NCBI RefSeq assembly: GCF_004664715.2
Contig: NC_051083.1
Coordinates: 98,547,661 to 98,611,660 of the forward strand
Origin: Peromyscus leucopus
Lineage: Eukaryota; Chordata; Mammalia; Rodentia; Cricetidae
Direction of reading: 5' to 3'
DNA: 64,000 nucleotides
Numbering within the stretch: position 1 is the stretch's first letter; every line of letters starts with the position of its first letter. The translations under genes were made by a program, and so were the position numbers. Shown here one piece after another: positions 32,848-45,779 of this stretch. Under the pieces are notes generated by a model. That model had not been told where the DNA came from. It did not search any database and worked only from the letters and a program-made list of their open reading frames with translations.

Positions 32848-32999
32848 TCTCAATATTGTCTAGTGTTAAAGATGGAGTAAAGATCAGTTTCAGATATCTT
32901 GTATGTAAAAAGTAAATCTATAAATTTTCAGAGGAAATCATTTGGAGAATAACTTCATTATACTGGAGTAGGCAAAATGTCGTTTTCTCCCCTTCTGTT

Positions 33000-33110
33000 T
33001 TATTTATTTTTCTGAGGCAAAATTTTCACTCCATAGCCTATGCCATCCTCAACCTTGTTGCACCCCTCCTGCATCAGCTTCCAAAGTACCAGGAAGATAG
33101 GCAAATAAAA
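33000..33110 (-). mobile_element. Decayed B1-like SINE, antisense
   Basis: TTTCTGAGGCAAAATTTTCA and CACCCCTCCTGCATCAGCTT resemble antisense B1 with strong decay. Confidence 0.4.
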
Positions 33111-33379
33111 GAGATGAATGTAAAATAAAAATATAGCAAATTATAAAATCTTAAAATTTATGATGTGTTTTAATCAAAATGTTCTACTAAGAGCATTAAG
33201 ACATAATTCACTGAGTAGCTAATAAGGTTTATGAAACATAAAATTAACAAAAATATTTGCTTGATTAAAAAACTTCACACAACAATAAAATAACAAAATA
33301 GAAAAACACAAACAAAATACATGAAAAAGATAACTTACAAAATAAGTTACAAAATGACCAAAAATTATAATGAAAATTG

Positions 33380-33655
33380 GCTGTGCCTCACAGTGTGTAC
33401 TTTCATTCCAGCTAATCAGCACTTTGAGACAGTAGGATTCTAAGTTCTAGATCTGACTGACTTAATAATAGGGACTTCAGGGCTGCTCTGAACTATTGAA
33501 TGAGACACAGTCCAAAATAAAAACTAAAATTAAGCAAAACCAAAATACCACCATTCCCCCAACTCCCCAAAGGAAAACCAAAGCTGGAGAAATGCAGCTC
33601 ACTTCTTCCCTATTGAATATGAGGCTCTAGGTTCAATTCCAAATATCACCAAAAC
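33380..33655 (+). mobile_element. Decayed B1-like plus ID-like SINE remnants
   Basis: The first part (CATTCCAGCTAATCAGCACT, TTGAGACAGTAGGATTC) is B1-like. The second (GCTGGAGAAATGCAGCTCAC, GGTTCAATTCCAAATATCAC) is tRNA-derived and ends in an A-rich tail. Confidence 0.42.
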
Positions 33656-34170
33656 AAGAAAGGAAAAATGGGTCAACTTCACTAGCCATCAAAGAATGCA
33701 AATGAAACTCACAATACAGTAAACAGGAGAATGATCTAAACTGAATAAAAAGAAAAAGAATAAGATGTCATTACTGAGAACACAGAACACTTCCAAGCTA
33801 GCAAGGCTGTTATTTGTCATAACACCTTAGAAAAAACTGTTTGGTAGCATTGATGGACTTGAATAACTTGATATTTGAACACTAAGTAATTCTATCATTA
33901 TATAAATAACAATTGGAATGCATGCAAATATTCAGCAAGAAAGAAATTCTAAAATGTTTATATCAAGCTAACGTAGCCAAAATACTGGAAATTTCCCTCA
34001 TGCTCATCAACAGTAAAATGAATAAATTAATTATATAATACAAAGCAACGTAATACCAAAGAGCAGAAATGAATAATAGCACATATGATTTTTATGATGT
34101 TAAACAAAACCTCAAATATAAAATATATTCTCTATAAGTTCATTGATACAAAGAACAAAACCAGGTAAAA
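33656..34170 (+). mobile_element. Old L1 ORF2/3' remnant, sense
   Basis: ACTAGCCATCAAAGAATGCA, AATGAAACTCACAATACAG and GAAATTTCCCTCATGCTCAT with CAACAGTAAAATGAATAAAT are the sense counterpart of the antisense L1 remnants elsewhere. Ancient and frame-broken. Confidence 0.65.
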
Positions 34171-34229
34171 TATACATATGCTTTTAAATATCAATATGGT
34201 AGTTATTTTTTGGAATAAGAAGTCAGTTC

Positions 34230-34366
34230 AATCTTTTTTTCTTCTCTCACCCCCCCTCTCTTTTTCTTCTCTCTCTTTCCGTTTTAACCTTCTTTTCTCC
34301 TTCATTTTCTTTTTCCTATCCTTCCTCCCTCCCTTTCTTTCTCCACTCTTCTTTCTTCCCTGCCTT
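34230..34366 (+). repeat. Pyrimidine-rich low-complexity tract
   Basis: About 135 bases are almost entirely C and T with TTTCTTC, CCTCCCTCC and CTCTCTCTTT words. Confidence 0.85.
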
Positions 34367-34455
34367 TTAAGGCAGGGTCTGTCTGCATAACACAGATGTG
34401 CTGATCCTCATGCTTTGGCCTCCATAATGCTGAGATTATAAGCATGCCTGGCTGG
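34367..34455 (-). mobile_element. B1-like fragment, antisense
   Basis: TAAGGCAGGGTCTGTCTGCA and GCTGAGATTATAAGCATGCC are antisense B1 phrases. The middle is lost. Confidence 0.45.
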
Positions 34456-34539
34456 AACTTTCTGTTGCCATTGCTAATGGTGATGGGTTACATTAATGTT
34501 TGTGAAAATTGTACTTACCATGTTTGAATTCTTAAAAGC

Positions 34540-34640
34540 ATTATGTTGTGAACCAACCAGTGTGGGCGCTAGAAACACCGTCAGATGCCTTAGAAGTACA
34601 GGAAACACTGTTAATCTTCTAACCATCTCTCCAGTCCCTA
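34540..34640 (-). mobile_element. B3/B2-class SINE fragment, antisense
   Basis: GTGAACCAACCAGTGTGGGC and TCTAACCATCTCTCCAGTCC are the antisense body and head of a B3. Confidence 0.62.
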
Positions 34641-35845
34641 AACCACAATCTTAAGGCCATATGATTAATTGCTTTCTTTTCTTTGCATTCTAAATCAAGT
34701 CTTTCAGCTGTTCTTCCTGGGGTGACTTTCCTTACTTCCAGTGTTAAAAACATTACTATAAATACTATTATCTCACCAGACTATAGCCCTTTAACTAGTT
34801 TTCCTGCCTTATAACGGACGAATATTCAATAGTAAAACACATTATATCATTCTCTTAATCACCATAATTAGGGTATAAAAATAACTGCATTTCATTCTCT
34901 TCAAGAGACTTTCAGGTAATCAATGGGAAAGAAATAAACTATATAATTTTTACTGTGTACTACTTCATGAGATCACTAATTTGGGAAATACTGTCATCTG
35001 ATTCATGATTGAAAGCACTGAGTAAGGAATTATGGGAGGTTACTATAGAAGGGACAGGCTGCCACCACATGGCACATTGATCTATCATGGTACCCAAAAA
35101 TTGAGTGTATCCTCAAGATAAAACTGAGTGCAACCTATAAAATCGAACCTGAATCTAATCAAGGCTAGGACTGTCTTCTATTTACAAAAATCATGTGAGT
35201 TAGAGGAACAAATTGAATGGCCTTATAAGTAAATAAGTCCGGTGCATCTGGACCAGGTAGTGACAAGCAAAAAGGAAGGAGCTACTGTGGTATAGTGAAA
35301 AAGAATACATTTCAAATGAGTTTGATGGACCTTCTTTGGACAATGCTTTCAACATAGCAGTGAAGAAAAGACACTGATAACGTAATTGGATAAGTGAATA
35401 CATTTGATGATTTATTTGTAATTAGATGATAGGAAAGACTCATTGTTATCTGTATTAGGTATGATATAGCATTGTGCCTATGTAAGAAAACATACTTTTC
35501 AGAGATGCCCTCTGAATTATGTATATAGATCAAATTACCAGAAACCTAGTTGACTACCCAGGGTTAGTAAAGTCATGTATCTTTGTGAAAAACTTACAAC
35601 TGCCTCTTTACTAAGTCAATATAATCCATAACTTCATTCTGTATATTTGTCTTTATATCCACAGATAAGTCTGGTCTTGACTACCATCAAGGAAACTTTT
35701 TTTCAACAGACAGAGCCCATTGCAGAAAACCACAACTGATCAGAATGCAGAGTTGCAGAGCCAGTCTTAATGTTATATCCACGATGCAACCACTGTACCA
35801 ACGGTTCAGGACTCATTTCAGAGGAGGAGGAAGAAAGATTGTAGG
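34641..35845. other. No gene seen
   Basis: No recognised repeat or exon signal over 1.2 kb. Confidence 0.35.
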
Positions 35846-36005
35846 AGCCAGAGGGCTGAGCAGTGGTGGCACACACCTTGAGTCCCAGCATGCAGGAGGA
35901 AGAGGCTCTGTGAATTTGAGGACAGCCTGGTTTACAGAGCTAGTTCCAGGAGAGTAAGGACTACTACATGGAGAAACCCTGTCTTGAAGAAAAAAATAAA
36001 AAAGA
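35846..36005 (+). mobile_element. B1 SINE, sense
   Basis: GGCTGAGCAGTGGTGGCACA, TGTGAATTTGAGGACAGCCT and GGAGAAACCCTGTCTTG lead into an A-rich tail. Confidence 0.88.
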
Positions 36006-36009
36006 GGCA

Positions 36010-36500
36010 GAGGAATAGGGTGTTTTCTATGAGATTGTGTCTCCTATAAATGTCAGAAGCTATACCTATAAAATCTCACCAACATGACTGCCTAAACATG
36101 AGCTGAACAAGGATAACACCAATAGACATGCTAACGTGGACAGGGAGAAGCCATGAAGCCTCAACCCTACACAAAGAACTACAGGCAACTAAGGAATGCT
36201 GAGAGATGGAGAAAAAGTCTTCTCCAGGTAAGAGCACACCAATTGGTTATCCAATACCAAAAAGTCAGCCCTGAAAACATACGTACAAGTAACATTGTAC
36301 AGACTGAGCAAGTTACATTTTGGGATATATATGTACATACTTATACATAAATACATGCAGCAACAATTAATGAAAAAAGAGGGCATGGGTTTGAAAGAGA
36401 GCAAGAAGCAGTACACATGGGGACTCTGGATGGAAGAAAGGAAAGGGGTAAATGATGTAATTATATTATAATCTTAAAAACTAAAATAAATATTAAAATA
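36010..36500 (+). mobile_element. Lx-type L1 3'UTR, sense
   Basis: The stretch is homologous to 29820-30260 in the opposite orientation (AACACCAATAGACATGCTAA, CTTCTCCAGGTAAGAGCACA). It ends with TATATTATAATCTTAAAAAC and an A-rich end. Confidence 0.62.
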
Positions 36501-37919
36501 ATAGTATGAAGTTTATGCTATGCTTTATGTACTTAGGCAAAATCAAAATCAAAGATAAATAAATATCATAAAACACTGACAATTATGAAATCTGGTGATG
36601 GCCCTATGAATTTATTTCATTCTCTGCATTATATTTGGGGTAGACTTTTATTCCATTTTCTGTTTTGTATTTAGGCTTAGAAGTTTACTTGAAGAATTTA
36701 TAGTGGCTCCCATACCACTAACTGTAAAAGCCTAGTTCCTTATCTTGTAAACTTCACAGGATATGCTCTTTTTGACCTTAACGTGCTTGAAGACATCCAG
36801 CTCTTTACTTTCTCAGAGCCTGTGAGGTTGTTTTTTCCTTTGCCTGGAGAAACCTTTCTCCAGAGAGTCCCACGCTTCTGCTCTTCTCATTATTGTGCAT
36901 TAAACTCAACTGTTGCCTCTTTGGAAAGGTTGCCCCCAACACTGATTGCTAAAAAGTATCTGTACTTATGGTCTACTATAATATTCAGTAGGGAAGATCT
37001 GGAAGGAAATATTTTCTCTCTCTAATATTGGTAAGCTGGGCTAAGGTAATCGTTTGGGACAATTTGAGCCACTGAGTACAAGTAGACTTGAAATGCATTT
37101 CTTCCCCTCACCGACAGAGTCACAGAAAGCTGGTACTCATGCATTATATTATTAATCCTCCTATCAAGAGATTGAAAATAATATCCAGATGTTCACTGTA
37201 ATTGTCCACATCCAGCTGGGTGCCTATCAACGCATAGTTGTTCAATAACATTTTATTGACTAAATGAATGAGTCAGCCCACAAAGGTTATGAAAGAGCTT
37301 GAGCTATAGTCCTTTGACCACTGCCTTGGGTTTGCAGCATTAATACAGAATCTTGTGTGCTGGGAAATAGGGGAAAGCAACCTTGTTCAACAAGGGGAAA
37401 GCCAAATTTCATGGCTTTAATAGCTCATATTAAGGACTTTATATGCCCTCTAAGAACTCTTTTAATTCCTTGCTGGAGAAATAGAGTCTTTTTCAGCCAG
37501 TAGTACTTCTGATCCTGTGAGAAAATAGTTGAAGAAGAGGAGATAGACTAGATAACAGCCATCTCTTTCTTGGTGGTTTCTTGAATGGTTTGTTTATGTC
37601 TATTTTATCTCTTGCCTTACAGTTTAGACAGCTCTCACATACTTTCAACTTCTCTTACTCTTTGAAATCGAGATGTTGGAACGTCATAGATTACAGCTTC
37701 CTGAGATTTACTGCTATTTCCCATCATTAAGAAACTTGTATTCAGGAACCAAGCAGTGATTCTTTCCCATGAGTAAAGTATGGGAAGTTGCCTACCCTTC
37801 CCATGGCTATTTGGCTTCCCCATATTGCAAAAAAAAGAAGTGTGCCATGATCAAGACAAAAAAAATGGCACATACTGAGACATCTTTGCTCCGCTCTAGT
37901 TCTTATTAAAACTAACAGA
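36501..37919. other. No gene seen
   Basis: Apparently unique sequence. The 80-codon frame from 36783 shows no recognisable domain. Confidence 0.35.
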
Positions 37920-38000
37920 TTGGAGCTAGGAATGTACTCAGTGGTAGAGCACATTCCAAGAACATATAAGGCTTTGGAGTCTAACCTAGCACTTCCTCCA
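37920..38000 (+). mobile_element. ID-type SINE remnant, sense
   Basis: GAGCTAGGAATGTACTCAGT and GGTAGAGCACATTCCAAG is a decayed tRNA(Ala)-like ID head. It is not a functional tRNA because no cloverleaf 3' half or acceptor pairing is present. Confidence 0.5.
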
Positions 38001-38540
38001 AAAATTATGAGTGAATATGATGGATAAGGTCATATTTTGAGTGAGCTAAAATCATGATGTCAGCTGATGATTCACATATATGTAGTTAAGATTATTTTAA
38101 AATATAAATATTAACCATGCTTTACTTTAAAGATGATATAGCTATAACTTGTAATTGTGTATAATGAATGGCCTGATTCAGTTATTGGTATTCTTTCTAT
38201 GTCTTCATATCATTACACATCCTATTTATGCTCTGTCTCCAAAAATATATGAAACTATGCAATAGGATTCTCTGGTTTCTCTTAAGATCATATGAATCTC
38301 TTGCCTTTCACTAACATCTAACACATACATGAAAAAACACTCAATGTCACTAGTCACAAGGGCTATCACATCTGTAAGTAACACTATAAAGCATAAAAAT
38401 AAAACAAGTTGCCATAGTGGTTCATATCTTTAATATTACAATTTGGAGATGAAGACAGGAATAAGGTCAGCCTGGTTGCAAGAACAATGAAATTTAAAGA
38501 GAAAGTTGTGTGACTACAAAGCTCAGCAGATAAAAGTTCA

Positions 38541-38683
38541 GTCCTTGGGGAAGAACTTGATCTGGAGGCAGTGGGAATGGGGGGTGGACTGGGGGGAAGG
38601 GGAGGGGGGCAGGAAGGGAGAGAACAAGGGAATCTGTGGCTATTATGTAGAACTGAATAGTATTGTAAAATAAATTTAAAAAA
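38541..38683 (+). mobile_element. Short 5'-truncated L1 3' end, sense
   Basis: GTGGGAATGGGGGGTGGACT, GGAATCTGTGGCTATTATG and GAATAGTATTGTAAAATAAA match the reverse complement of 28462-28648. A short AAAAGTTC repeat on both sides (38532-38539, 38684-38691) may be its duplication. Confidence 0.88.
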
Positions 38684-38811
38684 AAAAGTTCTTACAACTC
38701 AAAGATGTCAGCCTAACTTCAGTTCAGTCCACATATAGAGGGAAAGATCACTGACTCCAGAATGCTGTCCCTGACCTCAACTTGCAGATTTTGGCACCTT
38801 TCCTCACATAT

Positions 38812-38834
38812 CACACACACACCACACACACAAT

Positions 38835-38871
<37 letters not shown>

Positions 38872-38880
38872 CGATGATAA
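38812..38880 (+). repeat. (CA)n then (GAT)n microsatellite
   Basis: A short CA run is followed by about 14 GAT units with one GAC interruption. Confidence 0.95.
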
Positions 38881-39330
38881 TAATAAAACTATTAGTAAAG
38901 ATATGGAGAAATTATAATCAATGCACACTATTTGTGGTGATGTAAAAGAGTGTGGCTTCTATAGAAACTAGTCTTTAAAATGATTATAAACAAAAGTACC
39001 ATATGATCTAGCAGTCCTACTTTTGGATTTGTAACCAAAAGAAATGACATATGCTTGAGAGTTATCTGAAGTCTTATGTTCATTGAAGTACTATGCACAA
39101 AGATATGTAAACTGCCTAAATGTCCATCAATAGATTAAAATATTCAGAAAATGGAATGTGTAAGTGTATATATGGAACATTACTGAGCCTTAACAAAAGG
39201 AGATTCTGCATTATATGACAATATAGGTGGACTTTGAAAACATTACAAGAAACCAACTACATAAATACAAATAGTATGGTTTCACTCAAACAAGACAGCC
39301 ATTTTTAAAATTATGTATGTGTGTGTCTCT

Positions 39331-39979
39331 CTGTGTGGGTTCTATACACATGAGTGCAAATGCTTGTGAAGAAGAAAATAAGAGTTCTGGTGTTATTTTG
39401 CTAGATATTTTTTTAATCTAGCTATTTTGTTACTTTAATTGCTGTACTTATCCTATCCCTATGTTTTGATTCTAGTTACTGAAAGTTTTGGTGATGGGAT
39501 TCATTTTTTGCTACTTCTGTATGTCCCTAAGGTTAGTCCCTGTTGTGGATAGGGAATGAAAAGGTCTGGAATTTCTGTAGTGTATGAAGAAAGGCTAGAG
39601 TTGTACAGTGATGAGAGAATACAACACAGTTTCAAATGACTTACAGAAATTAGGAGTTTGTGGGCATTTTCTATGAGCTCATCTACTGGATTGGCTGGGG
39701 ACTGGGGATCTATTTGAAGAACTGTTGTGTACATATTGGACTCGGCAGAAGATCAACATTACAGTCGCATTAAGAGTTAACTACCATATTGAAATCTAAA
39801 ATCATATATAGATTCTACCTGGTTTTGTAGTTTTTGCTAAAACCTGAGAGAATAATGGTTGTATTTTCTAGGTGTACAACAAACAAAACAATAAATGCAT
39901 AAAACATGAATATCATTTCTAACTTCATCAATTACTAGGCTTTTTTCATTTATAACTTTGATTTCTGGTACCAAAACCA
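39331..39979. other. No gene seen
   Basis: Unassigned AT-rich sequence. A GTGTGTGTCTCTCTGTGTG patch near 39318-39340 may be the end of a decayed B3. Confidence 0.35.
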
Positions 39980-40050
39980 TAAGATCTGCCTTCTTCTGCC
40001 TTTGGAGTGCTGGGATTAAAGGCATTTGCCAACATGTCCTGCTAAACATC
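39980..40050 (-). mobile_element. B1 fragment, antisense
   Basis: ATCTGCCTTCTTCTGCCTTT and GTGCTGGGATTAAAGGCATT are the antisense 5' half of B1. Confidence 0.7.
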
Positions 40051-40197
40051 TCTTCAGCTAACCAGATACTAATAATCAACCACAAATCCCCTGTGGTAAT
40101 TAGGGAGCACTCCTACTGAAATATCAGAACTATAGAAATGAGGATTGTTAGTTATTACTGTCATAACTGATGAATGGGTATTTGGACTGTACTTTTG

Positions 40198-40377
40198 TTT
40201 TGTTTTTCTTTCTTTCCTTTTTTTGTTTTTTTTTTTGTTTTTTTTTTTTTGGTTTTTCTGAGACAGGGTTTGTCTGTGTAGTTTTGCACTTTTCCTGAAC
40301 TCATTTTGTAGCCCAGGCTGGCCTCAAACTCACAGAGATCCATTGGGATTAAAGGCGTGCACCACCACCTCCTGGCC
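40198..40377 (-). mobile_element. B1 SINE, antisense, with internal deletion
   Basis: A long T-rich tail, TTTTTCTGAGACAGGGTTTG and GCCTCAAACTCACAGAGATC are followed directly by CATTGGGATTAAAGGCGTGC, so about 27 bases of the B1 body are missing. A 14-bp duplication GGACTGTACTTTTG lies at 40184-40197 and 40378-40391. Confidence 0.93.
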
Positions 40378-40391
40378 GGACTGTACTTTTG

Positions 40392-42109
40392 AAATTCTTT
40401 CGTATTTGCCTCTTTGACTAAATAGTGAATCAGAGCTTTTACTACATAGAGAAGAAAATACATACTGAATTTTCAAACCACTCGTAAATGTTTTATTAAG
40501 GGTGTGATGTCACCTCAGAAATGACATCGAAAACTAGGTTCTGAAGAAATAAATAATCTGAATGCTGTAGTTACTTACAATACCCAGCACAGTAATCTAA
40601 ATTCTCAATGGCCAAAATAGTAGCTGGAATTCTCTCCCTCAACAACACTTAAATAAGTCTTCTCGGCAGATAGCTGAGAACTTGTCTTGCCAATGAAGGC
40701 TAGAAATGCATTAATGTTTTCTGGAAGAGAAAGGCTTACATTAATATTCAGTTTACACTGGGAAAAGAAAATCCCCTTTCCATACAAATTTGATGCTATC
40801 ACATCAAAAAGTTCTATCACAGAAGAGTTGAGGTGCTGTGGCCTATTCTCGAAGGTTCAGTCTGAGTCTTACCTTTTCAGTGCTGAAGACATTTTGGGTG
40901 AATATTCTCTCCTTTATTCTGTTTGTGTGCCTGTTGTATCCACCACATAAATATTACCATATTATTTGTTTTAGAAAACACAGACTTTGACACTTTAATA
41001 TATACTTTTGCATTTCAAGGTTTATGATTGTGTTTTCTCTGCTTATGTTCAATTGCCTCAATAATATGTTTCTCTTTTTTAACTTCCTGTGTTTCCTTAT
41101 GGCATCTAGCATATGTCTGCTCACATATAAGGCACTTAGTTAAATGATTGATTAATCAATGTGTTTTGATGAAAAATGATTTGGAATGACAGGAACTATG
41201 TGCAAATTTGAGAAAACAAATGTGACATTTGGATGTCCTCAAGGATGTGTCATTTGGTTGTTTGATTAATGGGAAATCTTTATTTAATTCATCATCTTCT
41301 CATCATTGACCACCAGGCATAGAGAATGAAAAGTGCTGCCGAAAATTTCATCTTAGGAGCACAATACTGTCAGAAATATTATAAAATATTATTAAAATTT
41401 ACCAACTTTTTTTTGTTTGTTATGAGAAGTTCTACTCACTTTTAGTTTTACAAAACTTCAAGTTTCTGTGTAGTATTAGGTTCAATCCAAGTTCATTTGG
41501 GATGTTTTATGTCTGTGTGAATATGACAGAACTATCTTCCTTCAGCTATTATCTTAACTAATTCTGATAGTATTTGTGATGGTTAATTTTGCATGTCAAT
41601 CCAGAATAATACAGTCTCAGGTGTACTTACCCTTGGAAAGAAGATGCACTCCTCCTTCACCACCCCCTGGCTTTATACTGCCTCAGTACAATGTCACATG
41701 CAAAGCAGATGACCCTGTTAGAGCTAGTTAGTTTCATAAACCAGATATCATACCCCAACTTTTCTTTGATTTACTGGGTCTGATACAGAACTACTACCTC
41801 TTTAGTTATAAAGAGTATTATTTGCATTAAAATGGCAGGAGGTGGAGGAAAGCAGTCTGGAAAAGGACTCTATTATCTAAAATAAAGAGAATCTTACAAA
41901 GATTTTCACAAGGGCATTGTACAGGCTAACAGTGCTCCTGGCCTGACTATGGTGTTTTTCAACTTCAGCTTAATTTTAGCCTTGATTGTGATATATGAAT
42001 TAAAAATCCCCTGTTTCACTCTAGACAGATGCCTAGGGAGCCTACATGGGACTAACCTATGCCCTCTGCATGTGGATGACAGTTGTGTAAATTAGTCTGT
42101 TTGTAGGAC
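40392..42109. other. No gene seen
   Basis: Apparently unique sequence. A phrase near 41578 (GTGATGGTTAATTTTGCATG) is reminiscent of an old LTR start, but I cannot delimit an element. Confidence 0.35.
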
Positions 42110-42370
42110 CCCTAGCAGCGGGACCAAGATCTATCCTTGGTGCATGAGCTGACTTTTTGAAATCTGCTCACTATGGTGAGATGCCTCGTTCAGCTGCAGA
42201 GGGGGAGGAGCTTAGTTGTGCCTCAACTTGATATGGGATGCATTGATGACTCCCATGGAAGGCATTACTCTTTCTAAAGAGTGGAAAGAATGGGTTAGAA
42301 AGAAGATGGGGGGAGAAAAGGGGAGGAAGAGGAGGGAGGGGAAACTGTGGTTAGTATGTAAAATAAAAAA
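42110..42370 (+). mobile_element. Lx-type L1 3' end, sense
   Basis: CTATCCTTGGTGCATGAGCT, GCCTCAACTTGATATGGGAT and GGTTAGTATGTAAAATAAAA match the L1 ends at 52430-52660 and 63725-64000. Confidence 0.82.
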
Positions 42371-43478
42371 AAATCCCCTTTCTTTTCTAGTTAGGTTCTC
42401 TGCATAGGCTGTAACTGCCTCACTTACAGTGTTCATTTAGGTAACCCCTACAAGCCATCATTTTGGGCACACTAGTGTAAGAGGCAGTATAACATACTTA
42501 TTTTCAGCCCTCCAAAGAACTAGATTTCATTGTTCCTCTTTGGACTATTTCCTCCCATCACACCAATTTGGAGGTGAGTGCTGGGCGTATTACACACTAG
42601 ATCTCAATGTCTTTAGTTTTAACTACAGAGATCATACTCTTCCCTTGAAGCTTGCTCTAGGCCTGGTTCTTATCATCAATATTACTGTATTATAATCAGG
42701 GATTTCACTGAAAATAAGGATAATGACTCTGAATTTAAAGTATTAAGGACAGACTTTTTACATTCATTGTATGTCTAAGGTAGAACTTTTCCATAGACAC
42801 GCTTCTTTAAATATTAAACAGATGTTCAAACCCTCATTATTTAAATATTTACTAAAACATGTTAAATCCACATATTTAAAAAGAAAAATAGCTTTTCCAA
42901 GTATAACTACCACTGATTATTTTTATTAATTGTTAGTGTTCATTCTCATGAATTTAAACTCAAATATAATACATGTTTTTTTAAACAATCTTCAAACCAT
43001 ACATGGGAATAGAAAATAAAGTTAAAACCTGCCATATCCCAGCCATTTAAACAGTCCAAGTTTACAGGGAGTAGATATTGTTCTTTTAGAGAATATTGTT
43101 CTGTGCACGTTCATATACTGAAACAATGATCTACATAATATATTCTACCTGTCACTAATATTATACTATTCTATTAGTCACTTATTGATAATAGGCTATG
43201 AACCTTTGGGTGTGATAGTGCTTGTATAAGTAAGCCTTAAGCAGTTGTCTAATGATATATCTCATTACCTACATTATTATCCTCCCTCCAGCTCATCACA
43301 TACTCTGTAGATATATGGCTAGATAGAGATATGGATTTTTAAGAGTTCTTTTTGCTTTTTATTAAAAAATGATTTGTATTACAGGTATTTTTCTGACAGT
43401 GTCTTTTTACATAACACACAAAGGAATTGCATAGTTTATTTACAAATACTATGCCATTGGAGATGAAGTTTGGTTTTA
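42371..43478. other. No gene seen
   Basis: AT-rich unassigned sequence. Confidence 0.35.

Positions 43479-43550
<72 letters not shown>
43479..43550 (+). repeat. (CT)n(TA)n compound microsatellite
   Basis: About 13 CT units run directly into about 23 TA units. The frames with strings of YI/IY or RE residues here are artefacts of it. Confidence 0.97.
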
Positions 43551-43553
<3 letters not shown>

Positions 43554-43715
43554 TACCAGAGGAGTTGGCTCTCCTTCCACCATATGAGTTTGTGAGGGGT
43601 CAAATGATTGAATGAACTCATACCATCAGGATACCCTCAGAGTCATCTTGCTAGCTGCTTTTAATTATTGTTTATATTTATTAATTTTTTTGGGAAATTT
43701 GCAGGTGGGGTCTTT

Positions 43716-44075
43716 TGTTGGGACTACCAGCTGCCCAATAATTGATATGGAGATAGAGACTTATTGTTAATTATAAGTGCTCAGCCAATAACTTAGGCTT
43801 GTTACTAACTAGCTCTTAATTAACTAACAACTTAACTAGCTCATATTTTTTGATCTATTCTCTAACAGTGTTGGTGCCTTTTTTCAGTATGGCATGTTCA
43901 TCTCCTGCTTCCTCTTTGTCTGAGTGGTGACTGTACCCTTCTTCATTGCATTGCTCTCTTTTGCTTTGCAGGTCCCACCTAACCTTTACCTGCCTAGCTA
44001 TTTGCCATTTAGCTTTTTATTAAGCCAATGAGAGCAACAAATATTCACTGTGTACAAAAAGAATGTTCCACAGCA
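43716..44075 (+). mobile_element. Probable class II solo LTR (BglII/RLTR10-like)
   Basis: TGTTGGGACTACCAGCTGCC starts it. A segment with AGAGACTTATTGTTAATTAT, CTAGCTATTTGCCATTTAGC and TTTTTATTAAGCCAAT follows, and it ends AATGTTCCACAGCA. This order matches a common rodent ERVK LTR from memory. I did not find a clean 6-bp duplication, so the boundaries are provisional. Confidence 0.6.
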
Positions 44076-44648
<573 letters not shown>

Positions 44649-44664
44649 AAGAAGTGCTAGATTT

Positions 44665-45294
44665 GAGTCCCAGCACCCCAAACTAAACAAAAGAAAACAA
44701 ACTCCAAATAAAAATAACCTGTAACACCTCCCAAAAATCACCCCTGAAATCTCCAAATTGGGCAGAAATCCTTTATTTCCTAATTTAAGAAAACAAGAAG
44801 GCTAACAAAAATAAACAGGAGTTGTCTACGATTGGGTAAATTATGTAAAGAATATTTGGATATAGGAGAACCCAAACATGTGTTAGAGGATAGAAGCCAG
44901 TTTATTTGGTAAAGCGGCACATCCAATCCAGTAGAATTTTCAATAAAAGATGAGTGGGCTGGGAAAATCACATTGTATTTGATAAGCAACAGAGTCATTG
45001 ATTAACAACTTAGAGTACTAAAATGATATTTTATTAATAGGTCATTTCCCATTATTCAAATCTTATACTGTACAATATAATAGTTATGACAACACATGCC
45101 CAAGAACCATGCCTTTTCATCTGGATACTGCAGGAATAAAATTAAGATGACATTCATGAAGTCCTACATGACCCTTATTATAGAGATTTTAGATAAATAT
45201 CTGTTGCACTTAGAAGTTAAGGGAACCTCTTTTACATCAGGAATCTTGATTGTTTTTTTTTTGTTGTTTGTTTCTAATTTTATACCTAAATGTA
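44665..45294. other. No gene seen
   Basis: Unassigned sequence without gene signals. Confidence 0.35.
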
Positions 45295-45446
45295 AGATAC
45301 AAAAGATGCATGCATACCACAGCACACATGTGGAGGTCATAGGACAACATGTGGAGTTAGATCTGGCCTTTTACCTTGGATGGAACTCAGGTCCTAAAGC
45401 TTAACAGCAAGTTCCTTCCAATGCTGAGTCATCTCACTGGCCCCCA
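45295..45446 (-). mobile_element. B3-class SINE, antisense, diverged
   Basis: GTGGAGGTCATAGGACAACA, GGAACTCAGGTCCTAAAGC and GAGTCATCTCACTGGCCCC are antisense B3 phrases. Confidence 0.72.
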
Positions 45447-45779
45447 AACCATGGTTTTAAGAATGTATAAACCTAAAGAAACTGCCTTGGAAGATCACAA
45501 CATTTCCACAACCCTGATATTTAGGCCCCCTACCTCTTCCAGATCCTTAAACTTATGGAATCATAGAGAATGAGGAAATTCCCATCAAATCCCAGTTCAG
45601 GACAAAGTTGAAAAAGCTGAAACTTTTCCCAGGGACAACCATATGCAGAGATGTGCTGCGACCTAGTGGTCCTTTCCTCGCCTAGCAAGTTGGAACAAGT
45701 CTGAAGTGGCATTTCTCCCCTCTGGGAATCACTGTCACATTTACAGGCCCCTCTTCATTATTTTTCAGCACACTGGAAG
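45447..45779. other. No gene seen
   Basis: Unassigned. The phrase GATGTGCTGCGACCTAGTGG near 45650 is locally CpG-containing but unexplained. Confidence 0.3.

Larger units (their letters stand above)
38325..39330 (+). mobile_element. Old L1 3' region, sense, carrying later insertions
   Basis: The ancient L1 text begins AACACTCAATGTCACTAGTC and continues after the inserts with ATATGGAGAAATTATAATCA, AGTACCATATGATCTAGCAG, AATGTCCATCAATAGATTAA and AATAGTATGGTTTCACTCAA, all in L1 order. Inserts are a B1-like fragment (38405-38500), an L1 end (38541-38683) and a microsatellite (38812-38880). Confidence 0.7.
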
